Shown: positions 11,603 to 22,578 of the stretch, piece after piece
Position numbering within the stretch: position 1 is the stretch's first letter
Layout of the letters: every line of letters begins with the position of its first letter
Assembly: GCA_029339195.1 (NCBI GenBank)
Contig: JAPTJF010000036.1
Coordinates: 167,322-231,321 of the forward strand
DNA: 64,000 nucleotides
Reading direction: 5' to 3'
Source: Micractinium sp. NFX-FRZ
Lineage: Eukaryota > Chlorophyta > Trebouxiophyceae > Chlorellales > Chlorellaceae
The notes under the pieces: generated by a model
The model's database searches: none
Told to the model about the DNA's origin: nothing
What the model saw: only the letters and a program-made list of their open reading frames with translations
Program-made: the position numbers and the translations under genes

Positions 11603-12726
11603 ACCGCCAGGGGCTTGGTTGGCGAAAGCAGCGCAGTCCCGACCGCCGCAAGATGTAAATGAGCTGATCGAGCCCTTGTGTGACACGGTCCTTACGCTCG
11701 CCCCACGACTCCTCTGCTCGGGGCCTCAAGGCCTCTTGCTCTCTGGCAAGACGCTACACACATCCTGCCGGTGTAGGCCAAGCAACGCAGGTGCTTGGTA
11801 TAAGCAGGCTTAACTAGCTTCCTGGCAGCGCAACCAGACGCTGGCACCGCTAAGCACTGGTGGATGTCCCTGCCTCTTGCACTCTCTCTCTGGTGTCCAC
11901 CCCGTTTGTGGCATCGAGCATAATACTCTGCCGCACAATCCCGGCCCCGGCTTGCAGCCATGGGACCAGGCTCAACACTGGTCGATCGCCTGCCGAGGCG
12001 GGCGAGCACTGCCGCACCGCCCCTCGATTGCACCACCGCACCAAATCTCACTGCTCGGGAGTGCTGCAACGCAGCTGGGCGCCGCAAGGGGCCCCATGCC
12101 TGCTGCTGTGCCTGGGGCTGCTGCTTTCAGCCCTGGCAGTGGTCCCTTCCAATGGCACACAACCCACAGGGCACCCCACAACCCCGCACAGGTTTGGGGG
12201 CAGTACACAGGAGGAGCCCGTACGTGACAAGGCATCGGAGAGGAGCCCATGCACTGGTGTAAGCTGCTCTGCCCCCATCCACCTCCCTCGACCTCCCCCT
12301 GTTCAGACGCCATGCACAGCAGCGGGAGCACTGCCAAGCCGGCAGAACCGTGCTGCCCACGGCGCCTGTGGCCCACTCAGAGCGCCTTCCTGTGCATGCA
12401 CACAACGTGTACCGGCCATGGCTTGCTCCGCCACCCCGGTTAAAGTGGGTGGAAACATACAAAAGGCTTTGCAAAAGACTCAAGTCGGAGGTCACAGCAC
12501 AAACCAGCACTCCTGGCAGCACAGCATGCTCCCTACCCATCACTCTGGCAGCTGATCCGGCCGCCGCCCCGGCGCCACGCCTGCTCAGTCTGAGGCCCAG
12601 GCGGCTGCGCACGGCGTCACGCCAACAGCGGCTGCTGGGCGCCCCCTGTCCCTGCCACCCAGCGCTCCCCTCTGGTAGCCACCAACTGGCATCCCCGGCT
12701 TCTGGCGCGTCCGGCAGCCCCTCTGT
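11603..12726. other. Region upstream of the SBP gene
   Basis: This 1.1-kb segment lies between the SBP start and the stop of the next - strand gene. It should contain the SBP promoter/5' UTR and the 3' UTR of the PARP-finger gene. No exon chain could be built in it. Confidence 0.5.
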
Positions 12727-15339
12727 TCACTTCTTCCCCTTGCGCTTGGCAGCCGGCTTGGGAGCCTCCGCCTCTTCCTCCTCCTCCTCCTCCTCCTCCT
12801 CTTCCTCCTCCTCTGCAGGGCAGGTGCGTGTCACGGCAGCACACGGCAGGTGGGTACATGATAATGAAAATGCAAGGCAAGATTGGGCCGGGGCGGAGCG
12901 ACCGAGGGCGGCGCTATCACTGGCTCGCAGGAATGGGGGATTAGGGGGGGTGTTGATTGTTTCTGCAAGCCAGCCATGCACAGGGCAACCGTGCGGCACC
13001 ACGTGATGCGGCATCACGGAACAGCACAGCGGGCTGTCTCACTCGGGCTTGCAATGGCAGCAACTTTTCCTTCTCGTCTAGAAGAACTAGGAGTGGAGCT
13101 AAAAAGTGAGCACACGACACAAGCACGCACCCTCGTCGGCAGCCGCTGGCTCCTCCTCCTCTCCCTCCTCCTCCACCACTGCATTAAGAAACGCAAGCGG
13201 GAAGGGCAGGTCATTGGCAGAGTGGCTTCAGTCAGGTCAGAACGGTACAGGGCAGCTCGGCGGCAGGCTGGAGGTCCGTCGCCAGCGGTGCAAGTGCTGT
13301 GCCACCGCTCCATGCATGCACTGCAGAGCGGTGCAGTGCTGTGCCACCGCTCCATGCAGGCAGGCAATCGAATGCAGATGCTGGGCAGCCGCCAGGCAGA
13401 CCCTCTGCCCTGGCTGCCACCTCCCACATCCCAACCTCGCAACCCCGCAGCTTCCGGCAGTGCTGAGTGCAATGCATCACCGTACCTGCTGCCGCCTCCT
13501 CCTCCTCGCTCTCCTCCTCCTCCTCCTCCTCCTCCTCCTCCTTCTTTGCCTTCTTCTTGGCCGGCTGCTTGCTCCCCGGCTTCTTGGCGGCGGCCCCCGT
13601 CTGCACGGACAAGCCAGCGTAGCGGGGGCATTGATGAGGAGGGCGGGGAGGGAGACTGGATGGACAGCTGAAGCGCTCGACTTCGGGCGACCGGTGTTGC
13701 ATGCGGCAAGCGGCAGGCAGGCAGGCGCGCATGCGGGCAGGCAGGCAGGCAGGCTCCCTGGGCGGCGCAAGGCTGCACCAGAGGCGGCTTGCCCGCGCCC
13801 ACCAGGCCCCCGCCCCCACCCTACACCACCCTATGACAACCCCATCTGCCGCAAAAGCAACTCCCACCGTTGGCTGTTCGAGCTACTCCTCACACAGGTC
13901 CGCTTCCCTCCCCCTTTGAAATCCATCCAGTGACCCCTCACTGTACCTTGGCTGCGCCGCTGCTCTTCTTGCCCGCCTGCTTCTCCGCAAACGCCTTGTG
14001 CACCAGATCCTGCACAGATGAGATGCAAGATCGTCAGACTACCTTACGTTTGAGTTTGTGAAAACAAGGCAGTGGCCTAATGCTCCGCTAGAACGCCTTG
14101 TGCACCAGGTCCTGCGGAAGAAGGATGCAGCATGGTACAATTTTTGCCGAAGCAGCAGCCCGCTGCTCCGGCCAGTGCCCTGGGCCCCGGGCCAGCACCG
14201 CAGCGCACAGAAACATCACCTGCAGCTGTGGTGCACAGGGCAGCACGTCCCAAGAACAGGCACCTGCTGCAGCTGGGATGCACCGCCTAGCCGTCCCAAG
14301 ACCAGGCATGACCCCACCGCCTTCACAACTGTTACAGTGATTGACCAGGCTCGCTCACCTGGTCCGGCTTCTTCAGGGCCCCCAGCCCCTCCAGCTTGTC
14401 TGGGCCGCCAATGTTGCCCAGCACGCGCGAACCAGCGCACTCCCTGGGAAGCAGTTGGGGCAGAATGGAGGGGGTGGGTTGGGGTATGGGAGATGAGAAG
14501 GGCAGGCGGTTTGCCAGGGCCGCCAGCGTTTGCCCAGCATGCGCATGGCGGTGCGCTCCCTCGGGCGGCAGTTGGTTTGGGGGCAGGGTGGGTGGGGCTA
14601 GGTGGGGTGGGGTGGAGGCAAAGTGCAGGCGGTTGTCAGGGCCGCAGAGGTAGCCCAGCATGCGGTAGCCGGAACACTGCCTGGGGAGGGGCAGTTAGGT
14701 TGGAGGCAGGGTGGGTGGGGCGGGTCAGAGGAGGGTATAAGACGGGGGCGCCTGGGGGAAGGTAAGGGGCAGGAGGTGTAGGGGCCGCCGATGTTGCCCA
14801 GCACACCGCGAGCCGGCACACTGCCTGGGTCATAAACTTGGGTAACGAGTGGGGTGGATAAGAGCACTGCTGTCCACCCCGAACCGCAACCGACACGGGG
14901 CCGGCCCACAGCACGCCTCACCAGTGCCGCCAGCGGGTGCTCCTGCGCCCGTCGGTGCCAGCCGACTCCATGCCCAGCCGCAGCTCGCCCTGCAGGGGGC
15001 AAGTTTTGGGGATTGGGACCAGATAGTTAGCAAACCACCGCAACCCGCAGCATTGGTGGCGCCCCACGATGGCTCCTCTCGCCCCGCTCCACCCCGCCCC
15101 GCCCTGGCACACCCCGCCCTTCCCCGCTGTCGCCTCACCTCACCTCGTCACGCCTCCCAGCCCGTACCGCCCCACCAATGCCCCGCCTGCCCTGCCCCAA
15201 CACCCTTCCCTTCCCCCACCTTCCCGAACCCTCCTCCTACCACCCCTTCCACGTTCCCACCCGCCTTGTCAATCGTCTCCTTGCATGTCTGGCACTTGAC
15301 CTTGGCCTCTGGGCACTTGTCAACCTTGTAAGTGGACAT
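12727..15339 (-). CDS. Small protein with one PARP-type zinc finger and an acidic/lysine-rich tail (179 aa)
   Basis: Exons: 15339-15265, 14989-14922, 14443-14359, 14009-13947, 13600-13486, 13178-13131, 12812-12727. The first 50 residues form a zf-PARP finger: C16-x2-C19, then GELRLGMES, then H47-x2-C50. This finger class recognises DNA nicks and breaks in PARP1 and DNA ligase III. The rest alternates lysine-rich (KKPGSKQPAKKKAKK) and polyglutamate segments and ends PAAKRKGKK. There is no catalytic PARP or ligase domain. Intron 1 needs a GC-AG donor (AAG|GCGGGT) to keep the finger spacing; an alternative GT donor would insert four residues. Introns hold several decayed copies of exons 3 and 4. 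The likely location is nuclear; a role in DNA-break recognition is inference. Confidence 0.8.
14085..14114 (-). repeat. Truncated copy of PARP-finger exon 4
   Basis: On the - strand CCGCAG is followed by DLVHKAF and then TAG. The true exon at 14009 begins DLVHKAFAEKQ. The copy keeps the acceptor but is closed by a stop. Confidence 0.75.
14500..14830 (-). repeat. Three decayed tandem copies of PARP-finger exon 3
   Basis: Copies of the exon 3 start (true exon 14443-14359, reading WECAGSRVLGNIGGP with the split Trp) lie near 14780-14828, 14640-14688 and 14520-14568, each with an AG acceptor-like site. The 14.69-kb copy stays in frame (WQCSGYRMLGYLCGP) but lacks a donor. The 14.83-kb copy has a one-base frame shift. 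The 14.57-kb copy has lost the Cys. Confidence 0.8.
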
Positions 15340-16954
15340 GCTGCCGGAGGGATGCCTGCACGCAAGGAATGGAAAGGGAGGGAGCAGGTGATATACGGTG
15401 AGAAACAGGGCGGGCGAGCACCTAGAAGGAGGAGTGGGGAAGGGTTGTGCCAACTCGAGACTGTGCGGGTAGCCGTGCTGGCCAGATGCCCCGAGAGAGT
15501 GGCTGCAAGCACAGGCAGTGCAGCGGCGGGGGGTGAGCCGTGGCGGCAAGTCAGTTTGTTGGGTGGAAAAGATGCCTTGATTGCTGCAGGATGGAAATTT
15601 TTCGAGGCACAGGCAATGCAGGGGCAGTGGGGTCAGACGGGGGCGTATGGTGAGCAGGCGGGAGGTGAACAGGGGGGAAAGTGTGGGGCTGAGCGGCGGG
15701 CGGTGAGTGGGCGGGAGCTTCTCAGGAGTGACGAGTCGAGTGCTACAGGCAAGCTGCCTTGAGAACGGCTCGGTAATCGAGTTCTGTATCAGTGTTTGCA
15801 ACTGGCGGCACGACACAAGCTGGTAAGAAGCACTGGGGAGGGCTCCAAAGAGGCCTGGGGCTGTCGCCGCCGCCCGTCGTCGGCGCGCGACGACGCCCGC
15901 CCGCCGGTGTTTGCTGGTGCACCGACGCGTGCATCGGCATGCATCATCAATGTGTCGACTTGGTGTCGCACGCTCAAATGCAGCCCCTGCAACGCGTCCG
16001 AGGCAGGGAGGGGGCCAGAGCACTCCGTGCCTTTCGCGCGAGCCTGTCCAACGCTCCCTACGCTCACCCGCTCGCGTTCCGGTAGTTGGCGACCTCTTCT
16101 CAGGCGATCCGCTCCGGGTCCAGCGAGTATTCTGCAGCAAGAAGAGAGGGTGGCGCTCAGCAGCCGCCATCACCTCCTCCTGCAACCTCGCAACCCTTGC
16201 CCCCGTGCTCCACCACCCCTCAAGAGTCCCACCTGATATGTATCGAGGCAATGCAGGGCAGAAAGCTGGCGAGGCGGAAGTCGACCCCACTTGGCTGCAG
16301 GTGCAGCTGCGTGCCAGGCGCCGCTCCCCGCTGCCGCTGTGCCCTCGCATGCATACTGCGGCGCACATGTGCCTTCCCCTCGCCCTCGTCCTCTACCTGT
16401 TGTCACCTCCAGGTTATACGAATGGTTTGCTTATTTAGGGAGTGTAAAGTATACTTGCGGAGCGGAGCGGCACGCCAGAAAGTGGGGTTGCACACATCAG
16501 TCAGGGCAAGGAATGTGCACGAGCAGCGGCAGCGGCTGATGGCTGCACGCCATCGTGCATGCGCCGTCACGAGTCAAAGTTTGCGGGGATACATGGGCAG
16601 GCGTGCATTGGCAGGGTAGGCAGATGGGCAAAAGTGGGGGCACAGGCGCAGCAGGACAGGAGGCAGGGAGTGGAAGCGTGAGCGGGAAGCGAGATGGGCA
16701 GCGGCAGGCGAGAGATGTGCCTGCCTAGAGGGCAATAGGTTCATGGTGCCAAGACAGGCCCATCGGCTGGCCATTGGGTGCAGTACAGGGCAATGGGGAG
16801 GGTGTGGTTTGTGCTGCGTCCGTGCTGCTGCCCCTGCCCCGCTGCCCTTTAAAGAGGCATTCGGCGCCGCCAGCTGGCGCCCTCCCTTGCGGCCTCCCTT
16901 GCGGCCAGGGGGGAGGCACTGGTGCCCCTCCCCCCTGGCTCGTGCGCTTGCCCC
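15340..16954. other. Intergenic region between the PARP-finger and GOS1 genes
   Basis: Both flanking genes are on the - strand. The segment should hold the promoter/5' UTR of the PARP-finger gene and the 3' UTR of GOS1. One exon-like block at 16131-16068 (-) has good splice sites and reads YSLDPERIA, TGA, EEVANYRNA; it could be a non-coding leader exon or a decayed exon. Otherwise I see nothing definite. Confidence 0.45.
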
Positions 16955-19456
16955 TCATTTGTGCCACCAGTAGATCAGGATGAACAGCGTGCATGCCGCC
17001 ACCACGCCCGCCAGTATCAGATTGTCCTGTAGCCGTGAAGAGCATGAACCAGGGATGCTTACAACGGGGCACACCGCAGCGCATGCGGGGCTGGGGAGAT
17101 GGCCGGGCGGGGCGGCAGCACACAGCCGGCGGCGGCAGCAGCAGCAGCATCAGCACTGACTAGGGCCCAGAGGCTGGGCCAGCTGAGCTCCCTGTTTGCA
17201 CCTGAGCCCCGCCCGCACGACCCCGCACTGCGCTGTGGCTGGCGGGGGGCACCCACCGCAGCATTGTAGCACAGAGCAGGCCGCGACAGCAAGCAGGCCC
17301 TTGCCCCTGCCCCCGCCACCGCCCCCCTCACCCGGTTTTTGCGCCGCCGCACGGCGTTGAGCAGCGTGTTGACCACCGGGAACTTGGCCCCTAGGCTGGA
17401 CATCTTCCCGCCGATCCCCTCAAACACCGTGCGCTGCTGGCCCAGCCCCGAGCCGACCGCCTGTGCCGTCCCCATGACCTCGTCTAGCGCCGCATTCGTG
17501 CTGGCCAGCATGCCGCGCTCCCGCAGCAGCAGCCCAGCGTTGCTCGTCTGCCCCTGCAGCAGCGGCGCGTGCTGCCCGCCGCCGCCGGCGCCGCCCAAAA
17601 GATCCACTCGGTCGCGCGCCGCACCCACCATGCTCTGCAGCCGCCGGAACTCCTGCAGTTGTGCAAAAACATACACGAGGGATTTGGCAGGCGGCAAGTT
17701 TTATGTTGCAGGTTTTAAGCCGCGCCCACCATGCTGTGCCGCCACCGGAACTCAGCTAAAAAGCACCAGGATAAGCGCAGGCAGGGAGGTTGAACAGCAG
17801 TGGGAGGAAGCACACGCGCCCACCAGGGGCCCCACCAGGCAGGAATAGCCCCCGCACCACCCACCCCGAAAGCCGTGCATGGTTTGTTGGTGGGTTGCCT
17901 GTACCAACAAGGACCCCTGGCCCACTATGGACCAATGCCAGCACCCAGAGGCACGCCCCACAAACCTGCTGGAAATCGTGCATGATGTCTCGGTGCCGCG
18001 CCAGCATGTGTGAGCGAGAGTCGGCACCGCCGCTCATGTTGCTGCGGGGACGGTGGGGGGCGGGAGGGCGGGCGGGGGTGGGAGGGGAGCCGGCGCAGTG
18101 GGAGGGGAGGCGCAGGGTACATGTTGGGACACTGTGGCTCCTGGCTGCACCACCGGCCGTCACAAGCCTGTACCCACTGCCCCATCAACCCACACCCACA
18201 TCTGACACCTGCGTCAGCAGCGTGTCCAATGCCTCTCTCTGCCCAACTGCATCTGCACCCACGCCCCCTTCTTCTCAACACTGGCCCCCCTGCGCAACCT
18301 CGCCTGAAGATTGAGTCGTTGATGTCTGATCCCACCCCTATCTGCACATGAGCTACTTGTTACTCCTCCAACAGCCGTGCCAGCAGCTTTGCGGTCCCCC
18401 TGCACGCCACTGCACTCCCACACACCTGCAAGTCCCACCGCACCACCCCGATCTGCACCGGCAGCTTTCCCAACCCTCGCCATTCCCAGCCCCTCTGAAC
18501 GCCTCCCTGCACCAGCTGCTGAGCAAGGCCCCACACCCACCTGCGCATCGAGTCGTTGACGTCTGACAGGCGCGACAGCAGCTTCTCTATCTCCCCTGCT
18601 TTCGAATGCAGCAGCTGCAGGGCGGGGCGGGCGGGCGGGGGCGGGTGGGCGGCACCGGCGGGGCATGAGCGCAGCCAGGGTGCTGCATGACCTTGAAGCT
18701 GTGCATCTGCGGCAGCAACGCTGAGGAACTGTGCAGGCAATGGTGCGGGCTGCTGCAAAATTGGCAAGGGAGGCGTGAGGAGGGGCAGGACCATCCTGCT
18801 CCTCGCCGTCTGCACAGCACAGTGCCACAACCCGCAATTTAACTGAACCCTAGTGCCACAGAGCACCCAACCAGGGAAAGCGTTGTGGGGCCCTGCGACC
18901 TACCTGATCTGTCGCCATCCCGCTCTCCCCCTTGCTGTAACCGTACTCATACCCCGAGCTCAGCTTGCCGTAGGCTGCCACCTTCATGTCCAGCTCGCTC
19001 TCCAGCTTGCGCGCCTGGGACAGGGACAGGGGTGAGTGGGGCATGTGCGAGGGACCGGCGGTGGCGGGTGGGGGCATGAGGCACGCGTCGGTGGGAGTGG
19101 GGAAGAATGCGGTGGCACCGCGCACTCTCGCGGCTCCCTCCTTCGGGGATCACCACTTCAGACTCGGATTGCTGCATCCGAAAGCGGCACACGCTGCCTG
19201 CTGTCCCCACAATGCTCGACGCTGCCCGGTTCCGCCGGTGCACGCCGTCGCTTCCGCTGCCGCCAACGCGCAGATAGTGGGGGGGCCCACCTCGCGGCGT
19301 AGATCGTCCCATGCCTTCTGCGACGACTCTGTAGACGATTGCTTGACCTGTGTTCTGCAGGAAACGGGGGTTGGAGGCGATCGGCGAGAGGGCCCAAGCC
19401 TCGCAATCGCGTTGGCAGCCCCCAAGCCCTCCGGCTTACGTGGGAGCGTAGGCCAT
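16955..19456 (-). CDS. GOS1: Golgi Qb-SNARE GOS1/GOSR1 (244 aa)
   Basis: Exons: 19456-19440, 19354-19291, 19014-18904, 18614-18541, 18041-17966, 17652-17332, 17026-16955. The N-terminus has the family pattern WDDLRRE followed by RKLESELDMKVAAYGKL. The SNARE motif is at ~155-218 (RERGMLASTNAALDEV, then GQQRTVFEGIGGKMSSLG), with the zero-layer Gln about residue 187, then FPVVNTLLNAVRRRKNR. A tail anchor at 222-241 (LILAGVVAACTLFILIYWW) ends in HK. The length matches the family (about 225-250 aa). GOS1 pairs with other Golgi SNAREs in intra-Golgi and ER-Golgi fusion. The 17-nt first coding exon is short but gives the right phase. Introns contain copies of the edges of exons 4 and 6. Confidence 0.93.
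17722..17757 (-). repeat. Intronic copy of the 5' edge of GOS1 exon 6
   Basis: On the - strand it reads EFRWRHSMVGAA, against the true exon start EFRRLQSMVGAA at 17652. It lies about 100 bp upstream in transcription and has no usable acceptor. Confidence 0.65.
18290..18345 (-). repeat. Intronic copy of the 3' edge of GOS1 exon 4
   Basis: On the - strand it reads SDINDSIFRR, paralleling SDVNDSMR at the end of the true exon (18541). A weaker fragment of the downstream flank recurs near 18437-18463. Confidence 0.65.
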
Positions 19457-20059
19457 CGCGACGTGCTTCCCTGCTGCTGGCGTTGAGAACGTGCTGTCGG
19501 GCAGGAGGCTCATAGCTCCTCAGCACAGGAGGCTCATAGCGTCGGGGAGCTTGCGGTGTCGGGTTGAACGCTGCCAGGCGAGAAATGAGAGCCAGAAGCT
19601 GTGCAAACACGGCACGCCTCTTCACTGTCCCGCGCCTCGCTGTGCTGTGCCCGCCCGCCGCTGTGCCGCGGCATGCCGCAGCTCCGCCCTGCGCAATCCT
19701 GCGAGACCCTATGCCTGCACTGCCCACAAATGCTGGGCCGGTATTCCTTCGTGAATGGTTGCAGGTGCGTTCTGTTAGGTGGTCTGCGCGCGGCACAGAA
19801 AGCCGAGGGGGCGGGAGGAACGGAAAAGCAAGCAAGCGGAGAAGCAGGACGGTACAAACGCTGGCAAACGAGAGCAGAGAGGGTGAGCAGAGCAAAACAA
19901 AGTTGTCCAGCCAAAGGGGGAGGGGAGTTGATAAAAATTACAAGGGAGGGCCGATGCTGGGCAGTGTGGGCACGGCACGCGGCGTGGATGGACGTTGGCT
20001 TGACCGGCACGGAGGCAGGTGTGCCGACTCGTGGGCGGCGGGTGCCGGCTGGAGCACGC
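19457..20059. other. Intergenic region, GOS1 promoter / CHMP1 3' UTR
   Basis: About 600 bp separate two - strand genes. I see no exon structure or clear promoter element. Confidence 0.5.
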
Positions 20060-22213
20060 CTACTTCCCGGCGCGCAGCTCCGCCAGCCGTGCTGTGAGGT
20101 CGTCTGCCTGCTTCTGAGCGGGCACGCGTGCTGCCGAGGCCTGAGGCATGTTGAGGGCCGACTCCAGCCCGTGCTCATCTGCCACCTGCAGGGGGGTGCC
20201 AGGCAGGAGTGTGTAGGTGGAAGCGGAAGCAGGGTGAAGCAGCCCCAGGGCAAGGCAGCACCGGGACACCGTTCTCCCCAGCCGCTACTTGTGGCACCCG
20301 TTTAGGTTGTTCAACAGAGCACAGCACGTGGCCACCCACCCACCTGCTGCACCAGCATGTTGACGTCCTTTGGCACGCCAACATGGTACAACACACGCCG
20401 CCACCCACCTGCTGCACCAGCATGTTGACGTCCTCCTCCGGCGTCGACAGCACCGCCTGGTTCTGCATCGCCTGCTCCACAAACTCCGACTGCACATCCA
20501 GGTTCTCAAACTGCCGCTCAAACTGCGGGGTGGGAGGGGGCGGCACAGAGGATACGTGTGTGTAAGAGCAGGCGGCAAGCAGCGCACACTGCGACTGCCC
20601 ATCCAGGTTCTCAAACTGCCGCTCAAACTGCGGGGTGGGAGGGGGGACCCAGGGGATACGTGTGTAAGAGCAGGCGGCAAGCAACACACACTGCGACTGC
20701 CCATCCCGGTTCCTAGACTGCCGCTCAAACTGCAGGGCGGATGGGGCGACGCAGAGCAACTGTTGTCAACAGAGCAGGCGGCAAGCAGCGCACACTGCAG
20801 AGTGGAAGGGGCAGTGTCAGGGAGGGGACAGCACGTGGCAAGCCGCACACACTCTTTTTGTCCCTCCCACACCTGGTCCATGGTCTGCGCCACCTTCTCC
20901 AGGTTGTTGGCCTTCAGAGCGGTGTCCAGGTTCTTCACAATGCCTGCCATGCTCTTGTTGATGACCTGCCAAGCGCAGGGAGATGCAGGAAGGCAGGCAG
21001 GGGGCGGCTGTGAGGCAGTGCGGAGGCCATGCGGTGGAGGCAACCATGCCCGCAATGCTTGCGTGATGAGCTGGAAGCTTGAGGCCAGCAGGTGGCAACA
21101 GCAGAGGGGTGGCAAACGGTGGCATTGGCGGGCAGCTGGCGAGGCTTCCGCCACGCCCGTGCCGCCTGGCCTCCTCCACCATGGCCTGCTAGCTGCCCTC
21201 GTGGCATGCATATAGCTGGCTGCACACCCACCTGCATCTTGGCCTGCTGGTCGAGGCGTGACACCACAGCATCCAGCCGCGAGCCCTGCGGCGTCCACAG
21301 CGTGACAGCAAGGCAGGCACAGGGTCGTGTCGGGCTCACCACACCCGGCCGCAAGTAGCAGCAGCACTCAAAGCAGCAGCAGCAACAGCTTGCGTGGCCC
21401 GGTGCGGGGCTCCCGCATGAGTAGCCCGCGAGACCCTCCCTGTTGAAACCTGCAGGGCTTCCCACCGGCACCCCGCCCCGCTGGCGCCCCGCTGGCACTC
21501 ACCAGGCGCAGGTAGTTGAGCGCCTCGTTCTTCTTGCGGATTGCGTTCTGTGCGTAGATCTTGGCGCCATCCATGTTGCCTGCCAGGAGGATGCAACCAT
21601 GCCATGGGTAAGGTATGCGCTGAGCAGGCAGCGAGCGTGGGATTGGGAGTCGTCTGGCCGCATGCACGCATCTGAACGCAGGCCCAAAAAGAGCAGTCGC
21701 CATGTCACCTAGTCATCGCTGTGAGCATCACATGCAATGCTCAAACATGCATGCACGCTTGTGCAACTCAGCTTTCAGGCGCTGCCTCGCCGCCAGCCAC
21801 CCCCCTGCCACCTGTGCACCTCCACGCCTGGATCCTACTTCAGCTTCCCATCATGTGCTGCGTTCACAGCCAGTGCCTGCACCCACCCTTCTCAATCGCC
21901 TTCTTGATCTTCAGCTTCTCATCCTTCTCCTCCTTCTCGCACTTCTTGGCTGCCCGCACCAGCTGCTTGGAGGTGAACTTCAGGTTGAAGATCTGGTCCA
22001 GCAGCTGCAGGTCAGTAGCGCAAGTACCAAAGGGCGTGCGCATGGAAAGAGGGCGGAGCAGGCGAACGGGACAAGAGACGGCGCAGCTGGGGAAGGTAGG
22101 CAGGCGGGCAGAGGAGAGGGCGGGGAGGCAGCGGCGGCAGCGGCGGGTGGCGGCAGGTGGTGGCCTCCAGCGCCCTGCTTGACGCCACTTGCCTTGTCGT
22201 TGGTGCTGAACAT
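20060..22213 (-). CDS. CHMP1: ESCRT-III subunit CHMP1/Vps46 (200 aa)
   Basis: Exons: 22213-22193, 22004-21887, 21579-21503, 21285-21232, 20965-20873, 20522-20409, 20185-20060. The protein follows CHMP1 end to end: a basic helix 1 ([20 protein letters not shown]), [41 protein letters not shown], then [22 protein letters not shown]. The C-terminal MIM1 motif ([11 protein letters not shown]) would bind Vps4 MIT domains. The family assembles on endosomal membranes in multivesicular-body formation. The length is typical (about 196-204 aa). Intron 1 is GC-AG (AAG|GCAAGT). Exon 6 is flanked by tandem copies of both its edges, and exon 5 by one copy. Confidence 0.95.
20336..20372 (-). repeat. Intronic copy of the 3' edge of CHMP1 exon 6
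   Basis: It repeats the DVNMLVQQ codons and the GTGGGTGG donor of the true exon end (20409), about 62 bp further downstream in transcription. Confidence 0.75.
20486..20800 (-). repeat. About 105-bp tandem repeat spanning the 5' edge of CHMP1 exon 6
   Basis: The true exon start ([13 protein letters not shown], 20522) and its upstream flank recur at about 20591-20697 ([13 protein letters not shown]) and 20698-20800 ([13 protein letters not shown]), each with its acceptor region. The intron here is therefore largely built of duplicated exon-edge units. Confidence 0.88.
21041..21080 (-). repeat. Intronic copy of the 5' edge of CHMP1 exon 5
   Basis: On the - strand it reads LITQALRAW in place of VINKSMAGI at 20965, with shared flanking bases. 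It lies about 105 bp upstream in transcription. Confidence 0.55.
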
Positions 22214-22578
22214 CTTAGCGAGGCTCCTGGGGGTTCAGAGGGGCAGGCAAGGCGCAGGACGCGTTGCGGAAAGGCGATTGTGCGGAGGGCTGGAGGTCTT
22301 CGCGGGTCCCGCAGGAGTAACAAGGAGGCGCGGGGCAGCAGGAAGCGATCAACGACAAGCAGGGCGTCTGAAGACCTCGACCTGCATGGGAAGGCCCCGC
22401 CAGCATGGCCATTGCGCGCAGAAGGGATGCGAGATCACCGTCGCCAGAACCCCAGCGCATCTCCAAACACCCCGCATATTTTCAGAACTTGGCCTGAGCA
22501 CACCCGACACACAGGCTGCCGGCCTTCAACCCCTGCCCTGGAAACCCTCCACCCAGCTTCTTCGCATAGCACACCTTC
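22214..22578. promoter_or_regulatory. Divergent promoter region, CHMP1 / DUF3110-like gene
   Basis: These 365 bp lie between two start codons facing apart, so both promoters and 5' UTRs must share them. I see no TATA box or known operator. The role is inferred from position only. Confidence 0.5.

Noticed and set aside
11603..11686. Upstream extension of the SBP factor to 11686
   Set aside because: The frame is open but the first codon there is GTG, not ATG. I chose the in-frame ATG at 11602 and noted a possible missing 5' exon.
14640..14688. Second PARP-finger exon copy as a functional alternative exon
   Set aside because: It is in frame with the Cys kept, but I see no GT donor at the matching position, so it cannot be spliced onward as an internal exon.
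15148..16368. 406-codon open frame on the - strand
   Set aside because: It runs through the start exon of the PARP-finger gene and intergenic DNA, with no coherent protein features. Long open frames are common by chance at this GC content.
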